Assembly (NCBI GenBank): GCA_025054905.1 | Contig: JANWZF010000342.1 | Coordinates: 1 to 14,933 of the forward strand | From: Tepidimonas sp. | Lineage (GTDB): Bacteria; Pseudomonadota; Gammaproteobacteria; Burkholderiales; Burkholderiaceae_C | DNA: 14,933 nucleotides | Direction of reading: 5' to 3' | Part shown: positions 8,205-14,291 of the stretch, piece after piece | Layout: each line of letters opens with the position of its first letter | Position numbering within the stretch: position 1 is the stretch's first letter | Position numbers and translations under genes: made by a program | The notes under the pieces: model-generated | Databases searched by the model: none | The model's input: the letters and a program-made list of their open reading frames with translations, nothing else | Told to the model about the DNA's origin: nothing

Positions 8205-8633
8205 TCAGAAGGAAAAGTCCTTGAAGGCCTCGGGCATCTCGCCCTGCATCGCCTGCGCTTCCTGCGCGGCGTAGGTTGCCGCGTCCCACAGCTCGAAGTG
8301 GTTGCCCATGCCCAGCAGCATCGCCTCCTTGGTGATGCCAGCGGCGGCGCGCAGCTCGGGCGCGATCAGCACCCGCCCCTGGGCGTCCATCTCGACGTCC
8401 TGCGCGTTGCCCAGAAAGATACGCTTCCACCACTGCGCCGACATCGGCAGCTCGGCGATGCGTTGGCGAAACGCCTCCCACTGCGGACGCGGAAAGATCA
8501 TCAGGCAGCCGTGTGGGTGCTTGGTGATGGTCAGCTGCCCGCCCGCGGTGGCCTGCAGCACGTCGCGATGCCGGGCCGGCACCGACAGCCGCCCCTTGGC
8601 ATCGAGGACCAGAGAAGACGCACCTTGAAACAC
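8205..8633 (-). CDS. mraZ: MraZ, dcw operon transcriptional regulator
   Basis: AbrB/SpoVT-fold DNA-binding protein, the first gene of the dcw operon; in E. coli it represses its own operon by binding tandem repeats in its promoter. It is 142 residues. Both copies of the family repeat are visible: LDAKGRLSVPARHRD (about 10-24) and MDAQGRVLIAPELR (about 82-95). FLGNAQDVEMDAQGR and MLLGMGNHFELWD are also typical. The start is a GTG at 8633 giving MFQGASS, the usual betaproteobacterial N-terminus. No strong Shine-Dalgarno is visible, and a short CCCG-TCG-CGGG stem sits just before it. A row of 10-bp-spaced AGTGG motifs lies 20-56 bp upstream, consistent with autoregulation. Closely followed by rsmH. 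Confidence 0.96.
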   Translation of the reverse strand: MFQGASSLVLDAKGRLSVPARHRDVLQATAGGQLTITKHPHGCLMIFPRPQWEAFRQRIAELPMSAQWWKRIFLGNAQDVEMDAQGRVLIAPELRAAAGITKEAMLLGMGNHFELWDAATYAAQEAQAMQGEMPEAFKDFSF

Positions 8634-8652
8634 GGTTCAGACCCGCGACGGG

Positions 8653-8689
8653 CTCCACTTTCCACCACTTTTTTGCACTTCCTCCCACT
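8653..8689 (-). promoter_or_regulatory. Candidate MraZ operator (four direct repeats, 10-bp period)
   Basis: On the minus strand, AGTG starts at 8689, 8679, 8669 and 8659, exactly one helical turn apart: AGTGGGAGGA, AGTGCAAAAA, AGTGGTGGAA, then AGTGGAG. The second copy is degenerate. MraZ is known in E. coli to bind TGGGN repeats separated by 5-nt spacers, which gives the same 10-bp period. The array overlaps the proposed -10 element and the predicted transcription start, so binding should repress. The periodicity is seen directly; MraZ binding is inferred. Confidence 0.75.
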
Positions 8690-8716
8690 GTAGCACCAAA
8701 CGCGGCCGCGCGACAA
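8687..8716 (-). promoter_or_regulatory. Candidate sigma-70 promoter for the dcw operon
   Basis: On the minus strand, TTGTCG (8716-8711) and TACAGT (8692-8687) are separated by 18 bp, each matching four of six consensus positions. The -10 overlaps the first AGTGGG operator repeat, giving TACAGTGGG. Transcription would begin near 8680, leaving a leader of roughly 45-50 nt before the mraZ GTG. Assigned by inspection only. Confidence 0.5.
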
Positions 8717-8758
8717 GGTCGAGGGCAGATTTTTTCGGCGAAATCAACGACTTAGGGC

Positions 8759-8777
8759 CGATTTGCAGCGCAAATCG
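8759..8777. repeat. Perfect 8-bp inverted repeat with 3-nt loop
   Basis: CGATTTGC (8759-8766) and GCAAATCG (8770-8777) are exact reverse complements around AGC. It lies between hslU and the dcw promoter. There is no T-run directly after it on either strand, so it is not a classical terminator by itself. It could be an RNA hairpin at the hslU transcript end or a dyad protein-binding site. Function unknown. Confidence 0.5.
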
Positions 8778-8779
8778 AC

Positions 8780-8818
8780 CCTTCAAAACGCTCGCTTGAT
8801 CAAGGACTTGGCGCGAGC
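8780..8818 (-). terminator. Weak candidate terminator downstream of hslU
   Basis: On the minus strand GCTCGC (8818-8813) pairs with GCGAGC (8795-8790) around a 17-nt loop that itself contains the palindrome CTTGATCAAG; GTTTTG follows. The site is 41 bp after the hslU stop. The loop is long and the T-tract short, so this is only suggestive of the end of the hslVU transcript. Confidence 0.3.
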
Positions 8819-8858
8819 TTGCAAAGCACTGCTTGAAGATGCCTGCCGCCCAAGCCCC

Positions 8859-10178
8859 TCACAGGATGAAGCGCGACAGGTCCTCGTTGCGCGCCAGCGT
8901 CGCCAGGCGCTGCTCCACGTAGGCGGCATCGACCGTCACCGTCTGGCCGCTGAAGCGCACGGCCTCGAAGCTGATCTCCTCCAGCAGCCGCTCCATCACC
9001 GTGGCCAGCCGGCGCGCGCCGATGTTTTCGGTGCGCTCATTGACCTCCCAGGCCATGGCCGCGATGCGGCGGATGCCGTCGTCGGTGAAGACGAGCGTCA
9101 CCCCCTCGGTGGCCAGCAGGGCCTGGTACTGGCGCACCAGGCTGGCGTGGGTCTGCGTCAGGATGGCCTCGAAATCCTGCACCGACAGCGGCTGCAGCTC
9201 GACCCGGATCGGAAAGCGCCCCTGCAGCTCCGGGATCAGGTCGCTGGGCTTGCTGAAGTGAAACGCCCCGCTGGCGATGAACAGGATGTGGTCGGTCTTG
9301 ACCGGCCCGTACTTGGTCGACACCGTGGTGCCCTCCACCAGCGGCAGCAGGTCGCGCTGCACGCCCTGGCGCGACACATCGGCGCCTGCCACCTCGCTGC
9401 GCGAAGCCACTTTGTCGATTTCGTCGATGAAGACGATGCCGTTTTGCTCCAGGTTGTGCAGCGCCTCGGCGCGGATTTCTTCCTCGTTGATGAGCTTGGC
9501 GGCTTCTTCATCCACCAGCAGGCGGCGCGCCTCGGCGATGCGCAGCTTGCGCAGCTTGCGCCGCCCCAGGCTGAGCTGCCCCAACAATCCCTTGAGCTGC
9601 TCGGCCATCTCTTCCATGCCCGCCGGCGTCATCACCTCCAGATGCGGCTGCGGCGCGGCCAGTTCGAGCTCGATTTCCTTGTCGTCGAGCTGGCCTTCGC
9701 GCAGCTTTTTGCGAAACACCTGGCGCGCGTGCGAGTCGCGCTCGACCTCGCCGTCGCGCGGCGGCGGCAGCAGCGCATCCAGGATGCGATCCTCAGCCAC
9801 GTCTTCGGCGCGTGTGCGCACGCGCGCCAGCGCCGCCTCGCGCGCCTGTTTGACGGCGATGTCGGCCAGGTCGCGGATGATGCTGTCGACGTCCTTGCCG
9901 ACATAGCCCACCTCGGTGAACTTGGTGGCCTCCACCTTGATGAACGGTGCGTGCGCCAGTTTGGCCAGCCGGCGTGCGATCTCGGTCTTGCCCACCCCCG
10001 TCGGGCCAATCATCAGGATGTTTTTGGGGGTGATCTCCGGGCGCAGCCGTTCGTCGACCTGCTGGCGCCGCCAGCGATTGCGCAGCGCGATGGCCACGGC
10101 ACGCTTGGCAGCCTGCTGGCCGATGATGTGGGCATCGAGCTCGGAAACAATCTCTTGCGGGGTCATCGCCGCGCTCAT
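8859..10178 (-). CDS. hslU: HslU, ATPase subunit of the HslUV protease
   Basis: AAA+ unfoldase that feeds substrates into the HslV peptidase; cytoplasmic, hexameric. It is 439 residues against 443 in E. coli. Visible are TPQEIVSELDAHIIGQ (6-20), Walker A GPTGVGKT (58-65), the pore-loop GYVGKDV (91-97), the charged I-domain (about 110-245), Walker B IVFIDEID (248-255), RFPIRVEL of the C-terminal AAA subdomain, NIGARRL, and the C-terminal LSRFIL tail that inserts into HslV to activate it. The start MSAAM at 10178 is chosen over an open frame reaching 10220 because it makes an ATGA overlap with the hslV stop and has GGAGG at 7-nt spacing. All key residues look intact. Confidence 0.97.
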   Translation of the reverse strand: MSAAMTPQEIVSELDAHIIGQQAAKRAVAIALRNRWRRQQVDERLRPEITPKNILMIGPTGVGKTEIARRLAKLAHAPFIKVEATKFTEVGYVGKDVDSIIRDLADIAVKQAREAALARVRTRAEDVAEDRILDALLPPPRDGEVERDSHARQVFRKKLREGQLDDKEIELELAAPQPHLEVMTPAGMEEMAEQLKGLLGQLSLGRRKLRKLRIAEARRLLVDEEAAKLINEEEIRAEALHNLEQNGIVFIDEIDKVASRSEVAGADVSRQGVQRDLLPLVEGTTVSTKYGPVKTDHILFIASGAFHFSKPSDLIPELQGRFPIRVELQPLSVQDFEAILTQTHASLVRQYQALLATEGVTLVFTDDGIRRIAAMAWEVNERTENIGARRLATVMERLLEEISFEAVRFSGQTVTVDAAYVEQRLATLARNEDLSRFIL

Positions 10179-10753
10179 GCCAGCACCTCCACAGTGTGGT
10201 GTTGGTTGGTATAGATGCACAGATCCCCGGCGATGCGCAGCGCCTCGCGCACCACGGCCTCGGCGCCAAGCGCCGTGTGCTCCAGCAGCGCCCTGGCGGC
10301 TGCCTGCGCGTAGGCACCGCCGGAGCCGATGGCCACGATGCCGTGCTCGGGCTCCAGCACGTCGCCGTTGCCCGTGATGACCAGGCTCGTGCTGCGGTCG
10401 GCCACCGCCAGCATCGCCTCCAGCCGGCGCAGCACGCGGTCGGTGCGCCAGTCTTTGGTCAGCTCCACCGCGGCGCGCACCAGGTGACCCTGGTGCTTTT
10501 CCAGCTTGGCCTCGAAGCGCTCGAACAGCGTGAACGCGTCGGCCGTGGCGCCGGCAAAGCCGGCCAACACCTGGTCACGGTACAGGCGGCGCACCTTGCG
10601 CGCACTGGCCTTGACGACGATGGAGCCCAGCGTCACTTGCCCGTCGCCGCCCATGGCCACCTGCTGGCGGCTGGGGTCGGCCGGATCGGGTCGGCGCACG
10701 CACACGATGGTGGTGCCATGAAAGACAGCGGAAGAAGCGGCATCGGTCTGCAT
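10175..10753 (-). CDS. hslV: HslV, peptidase subunit of the HslUV protease
   Basis: N-terminal-nucleophile threonine protease forming a double hexamer that degrades proteins delivered by HslU. It is 192 residues as translated. The mature enzyme should begin at T14 in HGTTIVCVRR, after removal of a 13-residue propeptide (MQTDAASSAVFHG). GGDGQVTLG, KASARKVRRL, LAGFAGATADAFTLFERFE, GNGDVLEP and AIGSGGAYAQAAARAL are diagnostic. After VCVRR there is a short insertion (PDPADPSRQ) where E. coli has a two-residue turn. The start ATG is 5 bp after the stop of the STAS gene and lacks a good Shine-Dalgarno, so translation may depend on coupling. No heat-shock promoter was recognised immediately upstream. 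Confidence 0.95.
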   Translation of the reverse strand: MQTDAASSAVFHGTTIVCVRRPDPADPSRQQVAMGGDGQVTLGSIVVKASARKVRRLYRDQVLAGFAGATADAFTLFERFEAKLEKHQGHLVRAAVELTKDWRTDRVLRRLEAMLAVADRSTSLVITGNGDVLEPEHGIVAIGSGGAYAQAAARALLEHTALGAEAVVREALRIAGDLCIYTNQHHTVEVLA

Positions 10754-10758
10754 GGCCG

Positions 10759-12324
10759 CTATTGTCGCAGCCGCACCTGCGCCACCTCGTCGATCCCCAC
10801 CGCGTGCAGCAGCAGACCGATGAGCGGCGCCACACCGCGCCACTGCACCCGCACGCCGCGCGCGCGTGCGTCCAGCAACCACTGCAGCAGCGCCCCGGCG
10901 GCCGCAAAATCCAGCCGCTGCAGCCCCTGCGCATCGATCACCAGCAGCGGCGCGGCCTCATCGGCCCCAGGCTCGTGTTGCAGCAGCGCGGCATCCAGGC
11001 GGGCCAGCACCGCCCCGATGTCACCGGTCAACACCCCGTCGACGATCACGCAGGCCGGCCGCGCCGCGTCCGGCTCGGCGGGCTCGGGCGCCCAGTCCGC
11101 CGCCAACGTGGACACCGCCGGGAATTCGTGCTCGTCAGCCAGCACGGTACCGCCTGCCGGCGGCGCGGGCTCGGGGGTGGCCGTCGGCAGCTCCTGCACG
11201 TCCACCACCCGCGCCCGCGGCGGCTGCCACGGCTGCGGGGGCAGCCCCACCGAAGCCAGCGCATCCAGGGCCACCAGCTCGTAGGCGCCCCGGCGATCGA
11301 GCAGGCGCAGCACCTCCAGCCGCAGCCGCCACGGATCCACCCCCACCTGAGGCTGACCCGACGGCGTGGCCGCTTTCAGCACCCGCAGCAGCTGTTGCAC
11401 CCCGGCCATGCACAGCACGCGCGGCTCCTCGAGCCAGCGCTGCAGCGTTTGCGCCAGCAGCACCACGGCGCTGGCCTCGATGGCCTGCAGCGGCCGCCAG
11501 TCCAAGGCATCCGGTGCGCTCGGCCCGTCCCAGCCCTCCAACGCTGCGGCCTGCAGGCGTGCGGGCGCCACCCAAGGACGGCGCGGCGACGGCGCTGGCA
11601 CACCAGCACGGGGTTGCTGCACCGGCCACACCGGTGGGGCCTGACCGAAGCGCTCGGCCCATTCGGCCGCACAAGCCTCAAAGCCGGCCAGATCGCCCAT
11701 CGCCCACAACAGGTCGAGTAGCAAGCGCCCAGCCACGCAGGCCAGCGCGGTATCCTCGGACTGGCTCTGCAGGGCGGTCAGCCGCTGGCGCACGGCTTGC
11801 AGGCGTCCGTTGGCAAAGGCCACGGCCACTTCCGTCAACGCCGGGTGACCCAGCCAGGCCTCCACCCCCGCGTTGGCGCGCAGCGGCGGATGCACCAGAT
11901 CGATCGCCAGACGCTGCGCGGGCACCGGCGTCGCAGCTGCCTGCGACTCCTCGGAAGGCGCCGGCCAGTGCTGCGCCATCTGCGCCTCGATGCGCTCGAT
12001 CTGCTCGATGGTGCGGGTTCTCGGCGCCGCTGGCGTCGGCCAGGCGCTGGCTCCATCGGCCGGCTCCGTAGGCGCGGCCTCGGCGCGCGGCGGCACGGTC
12101 TCGCCACGCTGCTGCAGCAGCAGCGCACGCAGCTCGTCCAGCTCGGCCTGCCGCACCTGGTCGTGGCGGCGGCGGCGCTGCAACGCCGCCTGCAGCGCCG
12201 CGCGTTCCTCGCGCAAGCCGCGCACCTGGTCATCCGCTGCGTCGGCCGCACCGGGCCACCAGCGGCGCCACCCCGACCACCAGCGCCGGGGCGCCCCCTC
12301 GGCGGATCCGCGCGGGACTTGCAT
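10759..12324 (-). CDS. Uncharacterised protein with C-terminal STAS domain and probable internal duplication
   Basis: Function not recognised. The product is 521 residues, rich in Ala, Leu, Pro, Trp and Arg, with no signal peptide or membrane segment. A basic Trp-rich start (RRWWSGWRRWWPG, 13-25) is followed by a likely coiled coil (about 31-73, LREERAALQAALQRRRRHDQ) and a Pro/Ala linker. A helical segment (about 163-233) comes next, then a cryptic STAS-like segment (about 274-322), a second helical segment (about 331-366), a Pro-rich linker and a clearer STAS/MlaB-like domain (about 424-518; LLVIDAQGLQRLDFAAAGALL, then VQWRGVAPLIGLLLHAVGI). STAS domains usually act in protein-protein switching or transport scaffolds; nothing here shows which. 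It sits 30 bp after dksA and 5 bp before hslV on the same strand. The start is the first ATG; no clear Shine-Dalgarno is seen. Confidence 0.85.
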   Translation of the reverse strand: MQVPRGSAEGAPRRWWSGWRRWWPGAADAADDQVRGLREERAALQAALQRRRRHDQVRQAELDELRALLLQQRGETVPPRAEAAPTEPADGASAWPTPAAPRTRTIEQIERIEAQMAQHWPAPSEESQAAATPVPAQRLAIDLVHPPLRANAGVEAWLGHPALTEVAVAFANGRLQAVRQRLTALQSQSEDTALACVAGRLLLDLLWAMGDLAGFEACAAEWAERFGQAPPVWPVQQPRAGVPAPSPRRPWVAPARLQAAALEGWDGPSAPDALDWRPLQAIEASAVVLLAQTLQRWLEEPRVLCMAGVQQLLRVLKAATPSGQPQVGVDPWRLRLEVLRLLDRRGAYELVALDALASVGLPPQPWQPPRARVVDVQELPTATPEPAPPAGGTVLADEHEFPAVSTLAADWAPEPAEPDAARPACVIVDGVLTGDIGAVLARLDAALLQHEPGADEAAPLLVIDAQGLQRLDFAAAGALLQWLLDARARGVRVQWRGVAPLIGLLLHAVGIDEVAQVRLRQ

Positions 12325-12354
12325 GGCGGTGCGGACCGATGGCGCGCCGCGGCG

Positions 12355-13050
12355 TCAGTCGCCGAACAGCTTTTGCTTGAGCTCGCGGCGCTGCTGCGCT
12401 TCGATCGACAGACTGGCGGTGGGCCGGGCCAGCAACCGCCCGACGCCGATCGGCTCGCCGGTTTCTTCGCAGTAGCCGTAGTCGCCGCTGTCGATGCGCG
12501 CCAGCGCCTGCTCGATCTTCTTCAGCAGCTTGCGCTCACGATCGCGCGTGCGCAGCTCCAGCGCATGCTCCTCCTCGATCGTGGCGCGGTCAGCCGGGTC
12601 GGGCACGACGACGGTGTCCTCGCGCAGGTGCTCGGTGGTCTCACCGGCATTGACCAGAATGTCCTGCTTGAGCTGCAGCAGCTTGCGGCGGAAATACGCC
12701 AGCTGCACCTCGTTCATGTACTCCTCTTCCGGCATGGCCAGGATGTCGGCGTCGGTCAGCTGCTCCACGGGCAGCTTCTTCCAGTTGTCGGCACGCGCGG
12801 GATCCTTGGCCAGCGCAGAGGCCGGTGCGGCGGTGGTGGTGGTCATGACAGATGAAGGCGCATAGCTGGCCTTGGCGGCACGCGGGTCGTGCGTGGGCGC
12901 CACGGCCTCGGTGGTCTGGGCATGCATCGCGGCCTTTTCCGCCCGTCGCGCAGCGGCGGCCGACGGCTTGCGCGCCGCGCGCGGCACCGCCTCAGCTGCC
13001 GCCGGCGGTACCGGTTCAGCCTCGGTGGGCGTCGAACGTTTCTTCACCAC
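12355..13050 (-). CDS. dksA: DksA, RNA polymerase-binding transcription factor (cysteine-poor type, extended N-terminus)
   Basis: Secondary-channel RNA polymerase cofactor that works with ppGpp in the stringent response. The conserved part begins near EEEYMNEVQLAYFRRKL (108-124). The coiled-coil tip is PDPADRATIEEE, with D151 and D154 equivalent to the catalytic-tip aspartates of E. coli. The globular domain has C194-x2-T197-x17-S215-x2-A218, keeping zinc-finger spacing but only one of four cysteines. The GTG start at 13050 is chosen because AGGAG sits 7 nt upstream (13062-13058). It gives 231 residues with an Ala/Pro/Lys-rich, probably disordered N-terminal extension of about 80-90 residues; E. 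coli DksA has 151. An ATG at 12846 would give 163 residues but has no ribosome-binding site. The frame is open further upstream, into the intergenic region and the cobW end, without family similarity. Confidence 0.95.
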   Translation of the reverse strand: MVKKRSTPTEAEPVPPAAAEAVPRAARKPSAAAARRAEKAAMHAQTTEAVAPTHDPRAAKASYAPSSVMTTTTAAPASALAKDPARADNWKKLPVEQLTDADILAMPEEEYMNEVQLAYFRRKLLQLKQDILVNAGETTEHLREDTVVVPDPADRATIEEEHALELRTRDRERKLLKKIEQALARIDSGDYGYCEETGEPIGVGRLLARPTASLSIEAQQRRELKQKLFGD

Positions 13051-13131
13051 GATGCCTCTCCTCTGCGGTGCGGTCGGTGGCGCGGGGGCCAAGTGGGCGG
13101 GCAGCGCCCCAACCGATCGGAATGGGCGACG

Positions 13132-13137
13132 ATTGTA
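13132..13137 (-). promoter_or_regulatory. Candidate -10 element for dksA
   Basis: TACAAT on the minus strand in the 154-bp gap between the GTPase gene and dksA, followed by a GC-rich CGTCGCC discriminator. No good -35 is found at 16-18 bp. If used, transcription would begin near 13125, about 75 nt before the dksA GTG. A GC-rich discriminator is typical of promoters inhibited by ppGpp and DksA, so autoregulation is possible but unproven. Confidence 0.35.
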
Positions 13138-13204
13138 AGCGCATGGCATCGGCGTCGCCCGAAACAACGCTCGCCGCACGGCTCGCCAGCCGCCTGGGGC
13201 CCGG

Positions 13205-14254
13205 TCAGACCAGGGCTTGCTGTAGCCCCTGCTGCAGGATGTCGCGCGGCAGATCGATGCCGATGAACACCATCCTGCTTTCGCGCTTTTCACCTGGCTT
13301 CCACACCGGCCCCAGGTCGCTGCCCATCAGCTGATGCACCCCCTGAAAAATCACCTTGCGATCGGTCCCGTGCATGTGCAGCACGCCCTTGTAGCGCAGC
13401 AACTTCGGGCCCCAGACCTGCACCACCGCGCCGAGAAAATCTTCCAGCTTGTGGGGATCGAACGCGCGCTCGTGCCGCCAGACGAAGCTCTGCACATCGT
13501 CGTGATGATGGTGGGGGTGAGGGTCAGACGCACCATGCCCATGGTCATGCTCGCAGTGGCCGTGGTCATGATCGCAGTGGCTGTGGTCGTGCTCCGGCGA
13601 TGACAGGAAGTCGGGGTCGAGGTCGAGCTTGGCGTTGAGGTTGAAGCCGCGCAAATCCAGCACCTTGGACAGCGGCACCTGGCCAAAATGCACGGTCTCG
13701 ATCGGTGCGCGCGGATTCATGTGCTTGAGGCGGTGCTGCAGCGCCTGCAGCTCCTCAGGGGCGACCAGGTCGGCTTTGCTGATAAAAATCTGGTCGGCAA
13801 ACCCCACCTGGCGGCGCGCCTCCTGTCGCTGGTCGAGCTGCTGCGCAGCGTGCTTGGCATCCACCAGCGTCACGATGGCATCCAGCAGGTAGGTCTCGGC
13901 GACCTCATCGTCCATGAAAAAGGTCTGCGCCACGGGCCCCGGATCGGCCAGCCCGGTGGTCTCGATGATCACGCGGTCAAACGCCAGCAGCCCCTTGCGC
14001 CGCTTGGCCGCCAGCAGCGCCAGCGTGCTGCGCAGATCCTCGCGAATCGTGCAGCAGACGCAGCCATTGCTCATCTGCACGATCTGCTCCTCGGTGTCGG
14101 CCACCAGGATGTCGGTGTCGATGTTTTCGGCGCCAAATTCGTTTTCGATCACGGCGATGCGCTGGCCGTGCGCCTCGGTCAGCACGCGCTTGAGCAAGGT
14201 GGTCTTGCCCGCGCCCAAAAAGCCGGTCAGGATGGTGGCTGGAATCATGCTCAT
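13205..14254 (-). CDS. COG0523 / CobW-type G3E GTPase, putative zinc metallochaperone
   Basis: GTPase of the COG0523 group (YjiA, YeiR, ZNG1, CobW), whose members deliver or sense metals, mostly zinc. It is 349 residues. Walker A is GFLGAGKT (11-18), followed by VIENEFGAENIDTDIL. The metal-binding GCVCC motif (C65, C67, C68), Walker B region IIETTGLADP (96-105) and base-recognition motif SKAD (159-162; usually NKxD) follow. Residues 222-251 hold 14 histidines and two cysteines (HDHSHCDHDHGHCEHDHGH and HPHHHH), a likely metal-binding linker before the CobW C-terminal domain (FVWRHERAFDPHKLEDFL). Two starts are possible: ATG 14254, or ATG 14248, which has GGGAG at 7-nt spacing and gives the family-typical MIPATILTGFLG; the second may be right. 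The class is certain but the exact metal and client are not, so no symbol is given. Confidence 0.92.
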   Translation of the reverse strand: MSMIPATILTGFLGAGKTTLLKRVLTEAHGQRIAVIENEFGAENIDTDILVADTEEQIVQMSNGCVCCTIREDLRSTLALLAAKRRKGLLAFDRVIIETTGLADPGPVAQTFFMDDEVAETYLLDAIVTLVDAKHAAQQLDQRQEARRQVGFADQIFISKADLVAPEELQALQHRLKHMNPRAPIETVHFGQVPLSKVLDLRGFNLNAKLDLDPDFLSSPEHDHSHCDHDHGHCEHDHGHGASDPHPHHHHDDVQSFVWRHERAFDPHKLEDFLGAVVQVWGPKLLRYKGVLHMHGTDRKVIFQGVHQLMGSDLGPVWKPGEKRESRMVFIGIDLPRDILQQGLQQALV

Positions 14255-14291
14255 GCTCCCAGTGTAGGGCAGACGTCAAGACCGGACGCGG

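Larger units (their letters stand above)
8634..8858. other. Intergenic region between hslU and mraZ
   Basis: 225 bp holding the mraZ leader, MraZ-type repeats and promoter candidate (8653-8716), then lower-GC DNA with dyads at 8759-8777 and 8790-8818 and the palindrome CTTGATCAAG (8795-8804). No plausible small gene was found. It is the longest non-coding stretch in the window and separates the hslVU unit from the dcw operon. Confidence 0.7.

Noticed and set aside
8188..8688. Extended rsmH frame starting at 8688, suggesting an MraZ-RsmH fusion
   Set aside because: The extension is in a different frame from mraZ and has no domain similarity. The normal RsmH N-terminus begins at 8187 after the mraZ stop.
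8795..8835. Four CTTG motifs at 8795, 8807, 8818 and 8832 as a possible direct-repeat array
   Set aside because: The spacings are uneven (12, 11, 14) and the flanking bases differ; four short matches like this are easily due to chance.
14255..14291. TTGACG (14279-14274) and TACACT (14267-14262) upstream of the G3E GTPase as a promoter
   Set aside because: The two hexamers are only a few bases apart, not 16-18, and TACACT has no acceptable -35 at the right distance. No Zur-like palindrome was seen in this short gap.
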